Shown piece after piece: positions 46,871 through 55,147 of a DNA stretch of 64,000 nt. The notes under the pieces are model-generated. The model saw nothing but the letters and a program-made list of their open reading frames with translations, had not been told where the DNA came from and ran no database searches. Position numbers and translations under genes: made by a program. The stretch's first letter is position 1; every line of letters starts with the position of its first letter. The DNA comes from JBBIQS01 sp037442205 (GTDB lineage: Bacteria; Myxococcota; Myxococcia; Myxococcales; UBA5297), in contig JBBIQS010000029.1 in assembly GCA_037442205.1 (NCBI GenBank), positions 1-64,000 of the forward strand, read 5' to 3'.

Positions 46871-47347
46871 TCACGCTCCCTTGAGCTTCTTCATCAGGTC
46901 GGTGGACGAGTGGTCCTTGGGATCGCCGGCCACTGCCACCCGCCCGCCATAGGCCAGCACCTCGTCGCGCTCGGGGACGGTGGTCGGGGTGTAGTCGGTG
47001 CCCTTGACGTGCACGTCCGGCTTCAACGTCCGCAGGATGCCGCGCACGTCGGGCGCGTCGAAGACAGTGACCAGCTCCACGCACCAGAGCGCCGCCACCA
47101 TCTCGGCGCGCTCCCTCTCGGGAATCACGGGGCGCCCCGGGCCCTTGTAGGCCCGGGTCGAGGCGTCGGAGTTGACCGCCACCACCAGCACGTCCGCCAG
47201 CTTGCGGGCGTCCTGCAGATAGCGCACATGGCCGACGTGCAGCAGGTCGAAGACTCCATTGGCCAGGGCGATGGTCTTGCCCTGGGCGCGAAGCCCCCGC
47301 GCTTCCTCGACGATCGCCTCCAGCGACTTGATCTTCTCGGTGCTCAT
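46871..47347 (-). CDS. hldC: D-beta-D-heptose 1-phosphate adenylyltransferase
   Basis: 158 residues, corresponding to the second half of HldE. It activates heptose 1-phosphate with ATP to ADP-heptose. Nucleotidyltransferase motifs are LANGVFDLLHVGHVRYLQ (HxGH at about 37-40), KPDVHVKGTDY and a Ser/Thr-rich SSTDLMKKL replacing the usual STS end motif. The kinase half is a separate gene immediately upstream and overlaps by ATGA, so heptose activation is split here into two proteins. Confidence 0.93.
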   Translation of the reverse strand: MSTEKIKSLEAIVEEARGLRAQGKTIALANGVFDLLHVGHVRYLQDARKLADVLVVAVNSDASTRAYKGPGRPVIPERERAEMVAALWCVELVTVFDAPDVRGILRTLKPDVHVKGTDYTPTTVPERDEVLAYGGRVAVAGDPKDHSSTDLMKKLKGA

Positions 47348-48363
47348 GGGCGCATCGACTCCAGCTCTTGGGCGAGCTCGGCGCGGGAGACGGTCTCGGT
47401 CCCCGCCTTCTGAACCTTGAGGGCCCCGGCCACGTTAGCCAGCCGGGCCGCGTCGACCACGCTGGCCCCGGAGGCCAGCGCCACGGTCATCGTCGCTCCG
47501 ACGGTGTCCCCGGCTCCGGTGACGTCCACCGCTTCCTTGCTGCCGTGGGCGGGGATGGTCTCCATCCTGCCGTTCTCGAGCACCATCATGCCGTTGCGGC
47601 CGCGGGTCACCACGATCGCCTGAGCAGCCAGCTTGCGATGGGCGGCCTTGAGCGCCCGCTCGAAGGCCCCGGGGACGTCGGGCCTCACTCCGGTCAGCGC
47701 CTCGAACTCGGGCTCGTTGGGCTTGAGCACCCCGGCCCCGGCGAAGGCCCGCAGGTTGTAGCGGCTGTCGACGCACACCGGCAGGCCGTCCCTGGCCACC
47801 GCCAGCACCGCCGGGATCACCGCCTCGCCCAGCACTCCGGCGCCGTAGTCCGAGACCAGCACCGCGTCCGCCGACTTCGCCAACTCCTTGAACAGCCCGG
47901 CGATCTCGGCCTGCACCGCCGCCGGCAGCGAGCCCTCGTGCCCGCGGTCGAGGCGCAGCATCTGCTGTCGGCGGGTGTTGATGCCGCCGGCGAGGATGCG
48001 GGTCTTGGTCTCGGTGGCGATGCCGGGCGCCTTGGGCGATACCAGGCGGATCGAGGAGTCGCGGCACAGCTCCCGGACGCTGGTCCCCATCTCGTCGCGG
48101 CCGACCACGCCCAGCGCGGTGACCTTGGCCCCCAGCGCCTTGAGGTTGTTGGCGGCGTTGCCGGCGCCGCCCAGCTTCACCTCCGCCGACTCGTAGCGGA
48201 CGATGAGCACCGGCGCTTCGCGGCTGATGCGGTCGGTCTGGCCGAAGATGTAGTGGTCGGCCACCAGGTCGCCGATGACCAGCACCTTGCGGCCGGCGAA
48301 GGCGGCGAGCAGCTCGAGCAGCGGGCTCGAGGGATGGGCGGGGAGCTTCTGGGCGGGTCGCAC
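47344..48363 (-). CDS. hldA: D-beta-D-heptose 7-phosphate kinase
   Basis: 339 residues, a PfkB-family kinase that makes heptose 1,7-bisphosphate for LPS inner core. Motifs: VLVIGDLVADHYIFG near 27, KLGGAGNAANNLKALG near 63 and VTGAGDTVGA near 281 with Asp286 as the catalytic base. The GTG start lies where a strong promoter predicts the first transcribed base, so the message may be leaderless. First gene of the five-gene core operon, all overlapping or within eight bases. Confidence 0.94.
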   Translation of the reverse strand: MRPAQKLPAHPSSPLLELLAAFAGRKVLVIGDLVADHYIFGQTDRISREAPVLIVRYESAEVKLGGAGNAANNLKALGAKVTALGVVGRDEMGTSVRELCRDSSIRLVSPKAPGIATETKTRILAGGINTRRQQMLRLDRGHEGSLPAAVQAEIAGLFKELAKSADAVLVSDYGAGVLGEAVIPAVLAVARDGLPVCVDSRYNLRAFAGAGVLKPNEPEFEALTGVRPDVPGAFERALKAAHRKLAAQAIVVTRGRNGMMVLENGRMETIPAHGSKEAVDVTGAGDTVGATMTVALASGASVVDAARLANVAGALKVQKAGTETVSRAELAQELESMRP

Positions 48364-48369
48364 CGGGCG

Positions 48370-48397
48370 ATTATCGAGACAAAAGTCGCATAGTCAA
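48370..48397 (-). promoter_or_regulatory. Strong promoter of the heptose/LPS core operon
   Basis: Minus strand TTGACT (48397-48392), 16-base spacer, GATAAT (48375-48370). Five of six bases match consensus in each box. The expected transcription start falls at about 48363, the first base of the GTG codon. Confidence 0.7.
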
Positions 48398-48405
48398 TGC
48401 GACTT
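48383..48405. promoter_or_regulatory. Operator-like dyad over the -35 box
   Basis: AAGTCGCAT (48383-48391) and ATGCGACTT (48397-48405) are a perfect 9-bp inverted repeat with a 5-base centre. The -35 hexamer occupies its middle, so a bound dimer would block polymerase. No regulator gene lies beside it. Confidence 0.55.
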
Positions 48406-48469
48406 CCGCACGGCGCTCCGGCGCGCTTGCCTTCAGGAGAATCAGGCGGGCGAGCGCTCTCGCCCGCGC

Positions 48470-49852
48470 CTACTCGGACAGATAGCGGATGCGCTTGTGC
48501 ACGTCGGTGTTGATCGAGTGGTACGGCTGGGCGAGGTTGCCGGCGGCGAACATCGTCTGCCGCATGTGCTCTGCGTCGTCGCTGCCGATGGCGTCGGTGA
48601 AGATGGGCAGCAGGTACTCGATCCCCAGCTTCGAGGGCTTCAACAGCCGGGCGTCGTAGAGCCCCGGGTACATGAAGCGCGGGTGGATGTGGCCCCAGCG
48701 GTCGCGGAACCGGTTGGCGTCATAGCTGTCGACGTAGAAGCCCTGCGTCGGGCTGTACTGGAGGATCGCGGTGGCGTTGTTGCGGCCCTCGAGCAGCATG
48801 TCCACGGTCTTGGCCCCCAGCAGCGCCGCGTAGAAGCGGTCGAAGAGGATGGGCCGGCCGCCGCGCTGGGTGTGGCCCAGCTTACGAGTGAAGATCGCCT
48901 CGCTGGCGGACTGGCCGCGGCGGTAGTCCTGGAAGTACTTGTCGCCGATCATCGCGATCAGCTTGCTGCGCAGCGCCTCGGCCGCGCCGCTCAGGGCGAT
49001 GTTGCCCGCCGGATCGGTGGTCCTGGTCTCGGCGCCCAGCTCGCGGCCCGCCTCGTCGACGATGCCCTCCCCGCACACCACCACCACGTTCTTCTGCAAG
49101 TCGTAGATCTGCTTGATGCGCTCGACCAGGTACTCGAAGTTGGGCGCGATCTCGGGGACGAGTATCAGGTCGGGGCGGCCATAGGCCGAGCCGAGGGCGA
49201 TGTAGCCAGAGTGGCGGCCCATCACCTCGACGATGGCGATGCGGCGGTGGCTCTCAGCGGTGGTGCGAACGCGCTCGACGCCCTGGGCCGACACGAACAC
49301 CGCGGTCGCGAACCCGGGGGTGACGTAATTGATGACCTGGTCGAGCGCGAAGACGGCGGTTGAGGTGGCGCGCTCGTAGTGGAAGCCGCTGGCCGACTTG
49401 TTGGACACGCGCACCCATTCGTCCGGTTCGCTCGGGTAGTTGAGACCCAGGTCGTTGTCGATGGTCTTGGGCGCCAGCACCACCGGCAGGCGCTCGGCCA
49501 GCGGCTGCAGGCCGTTGAGGGTGCCGTCGCCGCCGACGCAGATCAGCCCCTCGATCCCCAGCTTGCGCAGGCGCGCTTCGATCTGGTCGATCTGCTGCTT
49601 GTTGCGCGGATCGACGTAGTCGCGCGACGAGCCGATCAGCGATCCTCCCTTGGTCGGATCGAGCTCGGGGATCTCCTGGTAGAGCGGATTCAAGTGCACG
49701 TGCGGGACGCGCGGGTTGAAGAGGCAGTTGAACCCCTTCATCAGCCCGAGGATCTCGATCTTGAGCTGGTTGGCGCGCGCGACCGCGCCGTGGATGGTGG
49801 CGTTGAGGGCCGGAGTGTCGCCGCCGGCGGTGAGGATTCCGATTCTCTTCAT
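48470..49852 (-). CDS. pfkA: 6-phosphofructokinase
   Basis: 460 residues, longer than the 320 of E. coli PfkA. Motifs: ILTAGGDTPALNATI at the N-terminus, CVGGDGTLNGL near 106 and APKTIDNDLG near 128 with catalytic Asp132. VEVMGRHSGYIAL and GHTQRGGRP complete the substrate site. Gly110 is the ATP-type residue, whereas Lys129 is the residue usual in pyrophosphate-type enzymes. This mixture occurs in the long ATP-dependent group, so ATP use is favoured but not certain. GGGCAGGGACTCC precedes the ATG. Confidence 0.9.
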   Translation of the reverse strand: MKRIGILTAGGDTPALNATIHGAVARANQLKIEILGLMKGFNCLFNPRVPHVHLNPLYQEIPELDPTKGGSLIGSSRDYVDPRNKQQIDQIEARLRKLGIEGLICVGGDGTLNGLQPLAERLPVVLAPKTIDNDLGLNYPSEPDEWVRVSNKSASGFHYERATSTAVFALDQVINYVTPGFATAVFVSAQGVERVRTTAESHRRIAIVEVMGRHSGYIALGSAYGRPDLILVPEIAPNFEYLVERIKQIYDLQKNVVVVCGEGIVDEAGRELGAETRTTDPAGNIALSGAAEALRSKLIAMIGDKYFQDYRRGQSASEAIFTRKLGHTQRGGRPILFDRFYAALLGAKTVDMLLEGRNNATAILQYSPTQGFYVDSYDANRFRDRWGHIHPRFMYPGLYDARLLKPSKLGIEYLLPIFTDAIGSDDAEHMRQTMFAAGNLAQPYHSINTDVHKRIRYLSE

Positions 49853-49941
49853 GGAGTCCCTGCCCGAGGCCGCCCGCCGACTGAGCCAGCGGCCGGTGCT
49901 CGGCTTCCTGTGCGGCCTCTCGCGCGCACTTCGACCCTCAA

Positions 49942-50514
49942 TCAGGTCTCAAGATAGGCCCCGAATTCCCGCGGGGATCCGCTCGACTTCACCCACTCCG
50001 CCAGCACCTCGACCAGGCGATCGCGGTTCTGGCGAGTGATCCGGACGAGCTCCACACCCCTCGCCAACTTGGCCTCGGCGATGAATCCGCCGCCGTGCAT
50101 CGCCGCCGTGGCCAGGACCGGGACCTCGCTCGCGAGCGCTCGGCGCGCCGCCGCCACGAACCGCTCGGAGAAGCACTCCATCTTGCCGATCTCGTCGATG
50201 ACGAGCAGCGAGGCGTCCTCAGAATGTTCGAGTGCCGGGATGGCCACCGACTCAAAGGAAGCCAGCAGTACGCGGTAGCGGCCGACGCGCGGGGAGCCAG
50301 CACTGTGGTCCGCGAGCGCGGCCCTGCGGCCGTCGAGCGAGACGACGTCGAACCCGGTCCGCCCGCGGCGCCCTCGCTTCTCCTCAGTGTAGAAGCCGCG
50401 CGCCGGCGCTCCCTCCAGCCGCTCGACCACTGCCCGCACGAGCGTGGTCTTGCCCACTCCCGGCTCGCCCGTCAGAAGGCACTTGAGAGGAAACGCCCTG
50501 CCCGCCTCCGCCAT
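49942..50514 (-). CDS. THEP1-type nucleoside-triphosphatase
   Basis: 190 residues, a small P-loop NTPase. Walker A GEPGVGKTT (16-24), GFYTEEKRGRRGRTGFDVV near 41 with the family's R-x-G-F signature, and a Walker B-like LLVIDEIGKMECFS near 103. All match the THEP1/NTPCR family, which hydrolyses NTPs in vitro and has no settled role. It lies upstream of the phosphofructokinase gene and is divergent from the endonuclease V gene with 124 bp between starts. Confidence 0.9.
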   Translation of the reverse strand: MAEAGRAFPLKCLLTGEPGVGKTTLVRAVVERLEGAPARGFYTEEKRGRRGRTGFDVVSLDGRRAALADHSAGSPRVGRYRVLLASFESVAIPALEHSEDASLLVIDEIGKMECFSERFVAAARRALASEVPVLATAAMHGGGFIAEAKLARGVELVRITRQNRDRLVEVLAEWVKSSGSPREFGAYLET

Positions 50515-50638
50515 CTCGACCTCCCGGCCCTGCGTTCACTCGCCCGGCCCTCATGCGCGAGATCGGCCGCGGGCGCATGCCCACCGTGAACTTGAGGTCG
50601 CGCGCCGACAGGACCTCGCCGCGCATCCGGCCAATCGC

Positions 50639-51142
50639 ATGCTCGCCGCCCTGGACGTCCACTATCGCGATCCCGGCGCCGTTGCCGCCGGCGTGCTGTT
50701 CCGCGATTGGGCCGACGCGGCGGCGGTGCGCGAGCTGACGGCGAGCGTCGCGTCCGTCGAACGCTACCAGCCCGGCGCCTTCTACCTGCGCGAGCTGCCC
50801 TGCCTGCTGGCAGTGCTCGAGAAGGTCCGCGAGCCGCTCTCCGCGATCGTCATCGACGGCTACGTCTGGCTCGGCGACCTGGCACACCCCGGCCTCGGCG
50901 CGCACCTCCATGAGGCGCTCGGCCGCCGGGTCCCGGTCATCGGGGTGGCCAAGAGCGCCTTTCACGACCTGCGCGCGGCGGTTCCGGTCGTCCGCGGGAG
51001 GAGCCGCAGGCCGCTCTACGTGACCGCCGCGGGCATCGATCCGATGCAGGCGGCCGAGCTCATCCGCGCCATGCACGGCGCGCATCGAATTCCGACGCTG
51101 CTGGCGCGGGTGGATCGGCTCGCTCGGCAGGCCGCCCTCTGA
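50639..51142 (+). CDS. Endonuclease V family protein (short form)
   Basis: 167 residues, about 55 fewer than E. coli Nfi. The metal ligands of deoxyinosine 3'-endonuclease are in place: Asp6 in AALDVHYRD, Glu52 in FYLRELPCLL and Asp73 in IVIDGYVWLG, plus the lysine Lys105 in IGVAKS. The start MLAALDVHY fits this short bacterial subgroup, whose N-terminus begins at that strand. The C-terminal region (RPLYVTAAGIDPMQAAELI) also follows the subgroup. Likely acts on inosine-containing DNA or RNA. The ribosome-binding site is weak. Confidence 0.85.
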   Translation: MLAALDVHYRDPGAVAAGVLFRDWADAAAVRELTASVASVERYQPGAFYLRELPCLLAVLEKVREPLSAIVIDGYVWLGDLAHPGLGAHLHEALGRRVPVIGVAKSAFHDLRAAVPVVRGRSRRPLYVTAAGIDPMQAAELIRAMHGAHRIPTLLARVDRLARQAAL

Positions 51143-51200
51143 ACTGGCCGACAGCAAACACTTCACGCAATTATTCACTGGCCGTGCGATAAGGCTGCCC

Positions 51201-52559
51201 GTGACTACCTTCCGCGACCTGAATCTCTCCGAAAAAACGCTGCACGCCCTCGAGCGCGCCTGCTTCAAGCAGCCCACCCCCATCCAAGCGCAGGCCATCC
51301 CTCCTGCCCTGGCCGGCAAGGACGTGATCGGCGCCGCCGCCACTGGCACCGGCAAGACGGCGGCCTTCCTCTTGCCGATCATCGAGCGCCTGAGCGGCAA
51401 ATCCGGCACCCGTGCGCTGGTGCTGGCGCCGACCCGCGAGCTGGCGATCCAGATCGGCGAAGAGCTGGAGCGCTTCGGCCATGGCCGTCACGTGCGCGGA
51501 GCGGTGGTGATCGGCGGGGTGGGCATGGGCGCGCAGGCCGCCGCCTTCCGCGACCGCCACGAGGTGATCATCGCCACCCCGGGCCGGCTGGTGGACCACC
51601 TGCAGTCCGGGACCGCGCGCCTCGACGAGATCGAATTCCTGGTGCTGGACGAAGCCGACCGCATGCTCGACATGGGCTTCAAGCCCCAGCTCACCAAGAT
51701 CCTCCAGCGGCTGCCGCGCAACCGCCAGACGCTGCTCTTCTCGGCGACCATGGGCGGCGAGGTGGCCGAGTTCGCAGCCTCGCACCTCAAGCATCCGGTG
51801 CGGGTCGAGGTGGCCCGCAGCGGCACCACCGCCGAGCGCGCCGACCAGCGGGTCTTCCTCTGCGCTCAAGAAGAGAAGATCCCGCTGCTGCTGGCGCTGC
51901 TGGAGGAGGACCAGCTCTCGACCCTGGTCTTCACCCGCACCAAGCACCGCGCCGACCGGCTGGCCAAGAGCCTCGCCCGAGCCGGCCACGAGGTCACCCG
52001 CATCCACGCCGACCGCTCGCAGGGTCAGCGCCGCCAGGCGCTCGAGGGCTTCCGCGAAGGGAAGTACCGGGTGCTGGTCGCCACCGACATCGCCGCCCGC
52101 GGGATCGATGTCGCCGACATCGGGCATGTCGTCAACTTCGACCTTCCCCACGTCGCCGAGGACTACGTCCATCGGGTCGGCCGCACCGCCCGCGCCGCGG
52201 CCAGCGGCAAGGCCTCCGCCTTCTGCTCGCCCGAGGAGATGGATCTGCTGCGCGGCATCGAGAAGCTCACCCGCAAGGCGCTGCCCCGGGCCCAGGTCCC
52301 GCGCGACTCCGAGGCGTTCCGGGCCGAGGCGCAGCGGTCGGCGGCCGCGCGGGCGAGCCAGGGCCAACGCCATCAGCATCATCAGAAGCCCGGCGGCGGG
52401 CACCGCCGTCCCGAGCCCGCCCGTAGCCACGGAGGCGAGCACGGGCACGGCCAGCGGCGCGGCAGCCACCCCGACAGCTCTTCTCAGGGCGAAAGCTCAG
52501 GGACCTCGGCGCACAAGCCGCGACTGGTCGGCTCGTGGCGGCCGCGGCGGCGGCGCTGA
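51201..52559 (+). CDS. DEAD-box RNA helicase, RhlE-like
   Basis: 452 residues from a GTG. All helicase motifs are present: Q motif FKQPTPIQAQAIP, motif I AATGTGKT, PTRELA, TPGRL, DEAD in VLDEADRMLDMGF, SAT, and in the second domain TDIAARGIDV and HRVGRTAR. After about 375 the protein ends in a basic, His/Gly-rich disordered tail (QHHQKPGGGHRRPEPARSHG) that should bind RNA. Typical roles are ribosome assembly and mRNA decay in the cold. Convergent with lpxL, three bases apart. Confidence 0.95.
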   Translation: MTTFRDLNLSEKTLHALERACFKQPTPIQAQAIPPALAGKDVIGAAATGTGKTAAFLLPIIERLSGKSGTRALVLAPTRELAIQIGEELERFGHGRHVRGAVVIGGVGMGAQAAAFRDRHEVIIATPGRLVDHLQSGTARLDEIEFLVLDEADRMLDMGFKPQLTKILQRLPRNRQTLLFSATMGGEVAEFAASHLKHPVRVEVARSGTTAERADQRVFLCAQEEKIPLLLALLEEDQLSTLVFTRTKHRADRLAKSLARAGHEVTRIHADRSQGQRRQALEGFREGKYRVLVATDIAARGIDVADIGHVVNFDLPHVAEDYVHRVGRTARAAASGKASAFCSPEEMDLLRGIEKLTRKALPRAQVPRDSEAFRAEAQRSAAARASQGQRHQHHQKPGGGHRRPEPARSHGGEHGHGQRRGSHPDSSSQGESSGTSAHKPRLVGSWRPRRRR

Positions 52560-52562
52560 CCG

Positions 52563-53441
52563 TCAGGCCGCCGGCCGGCTCTGCGCGGCAGCCGTCTCGT
52601 TTGGCGGCCGGGTCTTCCAGCGCCGGTGCAGCCAGAACCACTGCTCCGGATACTGGCGGATCATCCTCTCGAGCCGGTCGTTGAGCATCGCGGTGAAGGC
52701 CAGGATGTCGGCGTCGCGGTCCTCGCTCTTGCGCTCGAAGTGGTAGGGGCCTTCGATCAGCGTGCGGTAGCGGCCATCGGGCTCGAGGACGATCTGCGTG
52801 ATGAACAGCGGCACCCCGGTCCGCTCGGCCACCACCGCCGGGGCCGGGGTGGTCGCCGCCAGCTTGCCGAAGAAGGGCACGAACACCGCCCGCTTCAACA
52901 GCATGTTCTGGTCGATGAAGATCGCCAGCGCTTTCCCGGAGTTCACCGCCGCCACCAGGTTGTCCATCCCCTTGTGGATCTCGTCGATGCCCGCCATCCG
53001 CCGCACGCTCACCCACAGCGCGTTGGCGGCGCCCTTGAGCTTGCGGGTCAGCGCGGTCAGCGGCACCCCGTGCCGGGAGCCGTAGACGCCGATCATCTCG
53101 AAGTTCCCGAAGTGCGCCCCCAGGACGATGAAGCCTTTGCGCGCTTCGAGCAGCGGCGTCAGCTTGTCGAAGCCCTCGGCATTCACAATCTGGCGCAGCT
53201 CTTCGTCTGACATCCCCGGGGTGCGCAGGAAGTCGACCATCGCCACCGCCAGGTGCCGGTAGCAGCGCCGCGCCAGCTCCCACCGCTCTTGCGGCGACTT
53301 CTCGGGGAAGGCGATCTCCAGGTTCGAGAGGGCGACCTGGCGCCGGATCCCGAGGGTCCAGACGGTCCACGCGACGAAGCGCATGAAGGCCAGCAGGACG
53401 GCCCGCGGCAGGTGCTGGAAGAGCCAGAAGACGATTCCCAT
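52563..53441 (-). CDS. lpxL: Lipid A late acyltransferase, LpxL/HtrB family
   Basis: 292 residues. N-terminal membrane helix (AVLLAFMRFVAWTVWTLG). The H-x4-E catalytic motif is GAHFGNFE (His110, Glu115), and the substrate region IFIDQNMLLKRAVFVPFFG near 174-192 is typical. It adds a secondary acyl chain to Kdo-lipid A or its precursor. It follows lpxK by seven bases in one transcript. Which position and chain length cannot be determined. Confidence 0.9.
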   Translation of the reverse strand: MGIVFWLFQHLPRAVLLAFMRFVAWTVWTLGIRRQVALSNLEIAFPEKSPQERWELARRCYRHLAVAMVDFLRTPGMSDEELRQIVNAEGFDKLTPLLEARKGFIVLGAHFGNFEMIGVYGSRHGVPLTALTRKLKGAANALWVSVRRMAGIDEIHKGMDNLVAAVNSGKALAIFIDQNMLLKRAVFVPFFGKLAATTPAPAVVAERTGVPLFITQIVLEPDGRYRTLIEGPYHFERKSEDRDADILAFTAMLNDRLERMIRQYPEQWFWLHRRWKTRPPNETAAAQSRPAA

Positions 53442-53448
53442 GGCGACC

Positions 53449-54510
53449 CTAGAGGAGCTGGGCGAGCTGCTCCTCGCCGGAGAGTATCGCGAGCTCGACC
53501 TTCACCACCCGCAGCGGCCCGGCCGACTCGCCCGCGATGCGGACCCAATCCTTCTCGGTGACCGCCAGGGCCTCGGCCCCGGCCTGCTGCGCGCGCCTCC
53601 GGGCGTCGGCCAGCTCGCTCGCCGAAAAGGCGTGATGGTCCGGATAGATCGCCGCTCCCACCACCTGCGCCCCGGCCTGCTGCAAGGTCGCGCGGAAGGA
53701 GTAGGGGCGCGCCAGCCCGGCCAGCAGCAGCACCTTCTTCCCCGCCAACGCCCCCGGCCCCAGGCTCTCGCCGCGCTCGTCGGCAACGTCGCGGATCCGG
53801 TAGCTGGAGCGAATCGGCGGCCGGCCGGTCAGCCTCTGCACCTGCGCCGCCAGCGCCTCCACCTCGGCCGCAGGCGCCTGATCCACCTTGGAAATCCAGG
53901 CCAGCGAGGCCCGCCCCAACGCCTGCGGGCTCTCCCGCAGCGGCCCGCGCGGCAACAGGCTCCCGTTGCCGAAGGGATTGGCGGCGTCGAGCACCACGAT
54001 GTCCAGGTCGCGCGCCAGCCGCCGGTGCTGGAAGCCGTCGTCGAGCACCAGGGTCTTGGCGCCGAACTTCTCGACGGCCTCGATCGCCAGCCGCGCCCGA
54101 TCCGCCCCCACCAGCACCGGCACTCCCGGGCAGGCCCGCGCGATCAGCTGCGGCTCGTCCCCGGACTGCTCCACTCCGCACAGCACCCGCCCGCCGTCGC
54201 TGACCACCGCGCTCCGCTCCGACTGCTGCCGCCCGTAGCCGCGCGAGAGCACCGCCGGCCGCTGCCCCGACTCGAGCAGCCGCCGCGCGAGGTGGATGGC
54301 CACCGGCGTCTTGCCCGCGCCCCCGACGGTGAGATTGCCGACCGAGATCACCCGCGCCGGGACTTTGCGCGCCGACCGCGCCTGGGCTTCACCCCGCGAG
54401 CGGGCGAACAGGCCGAAGAGCAGCGACAGCACCCACAGCGGAAACAGGAGCAGCCGGGCAAGCAAGCCCTCGCTCTTTCGATACCAGAGCTGGATGAAGA
54501 ACCGGTCCAT
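53449..54510 (-). CDS. lpxK: Tetraacyldisaccharide 4'-kinase LpxK
   Basis: 353 residues. The start MDRFFIQLWYRK matches the family N-terminus and leads into one membrane helix (LLLFPLWVLSLLFGLF). P-loop VGNLTVGGAGKTPVA (57-71), then LSRGYGRQ near 93 and LVLDDGFQHRRLARDLDIV near 172. It phosphorylates lipid A precursor at the 4' position at the inner membrane. It forms a two-gene operon with lpxL, and no sign of damage is visible. Confidence 0.94.
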   Translation of the reverse strand: MDRFFIQLWYRKSEGLLARLLLFPLWVLSLLFGLFARSRGEAQARSARKVPARVISVGNLTVGGAGKTPVAIHLARRLLESGQRPAVLSRGYGRQQSERSAVVSDGGRVLCGVEQSGDEPQLIARACPGVPVLVGADRARLAIEAVEKFGAKTLVLDDGFQHRRLARDLDIVVLDAANPFGNGSLLPRGPLRESPQALGRASLAWISKVDQAPAAEVEALAAQVQRLTGRPPIRSSYRIRDVADERGESLGPGALAGKKVLLLAGLARPYSFRATLQQAGAQVVGAAIYPDHHAFSASELADARRRAQQAGAEALAVTEKDWVRIAGESAGPLRVVKVELAILSGEEQLAQLL

Positions 54511-54644
54511 CGGCGCCGCGCGCTCCCGCGAGCGGGAGTTGATACCCCCTCTCGAGCGGGGGCGCCAGCGACCCGGCGAGATCATTTCGCTCGAACGGCT
54601 ATCGGAGGGACTGGAGACCGGAGAAAAACCCGCCTGCCTGGGTG

Positions 54645-54803
54645 CTATCGGCGCTCGCGCTCCTTGAGCGCAAGGTCGAGGAAAGTCGTGGGCTTGCGCA
54701 GCACCATGGCCACCATGCAGCGCGCCAGCGTGCGCACTCCGAACTCGGAGACGATGACCCCGACGTTGGCGAGGACGTCCTTGCTGGTAATGACACCCTG
54801 CAT
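54645..54803 (-). CDS. Small protein of 52 residues, unknown function
   Basis: MQGVITSKDVLANVGVIVSE at the start with a strong GGAGG seven bases upstream. The rest (FGVRTLARCMVAMVLRKPTT) is an amphipathic, basic helix, ending in RERR. No family recognised. It sits between LPS genes (heptosyltransferase upstream, lpxK downstream, 134 bp). The good ribosome-binding site is the main reason for calling it a gene. An earlier in-frame ATG at 54842 lacks one. Confidence 0.6.
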   Translation of the reverse strand: MQGVITSKDVLANVGVIVSEFGVRTLARCMVAMVLRKPTTFLDLALKERERR

Positions 54804-55147
54804 CGCCGTACCTCCGCGCTCGACTGCGGAAGAGCCCTGCAATCCCTCGGCCGGCCCAGATCCAGAGGGCCTCTTGGACGGGCGAGAACGAGCGTTCGAC
54901 CGGTCGCCTGCCCGAAAAGTGTAGTGATTGCGGCCATTCCCCTGGCGGGCTGGAAAATCCTTCCTCGTTCCGGGGCCGTCCTACCGGGCGCTCCGTCTGC
55001 GGCTCCCTATGCTTCCGATGTCCCGATTCGGCGCATGTTGCGCGCGGAAAGCGCGCCGGCGCGGGCAGAGCGGGCGCTGCCGTCGGCTGCGCGACGGGAG
55101 ATCGACGCGGCGGGACCGACGCCCAGTTCGGCGCCAGGACGGCGCTG
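54804..55147. other. 344-bp gene-free stretch
   Basis: Between the heptosyltransferase stop and the small protein start. Rich in CG palindromes (for example GCGCGCGGAAAGCGCGC near 55037) but no coding evidence, promoter or terminator that I can support. Confidence 0.4.
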
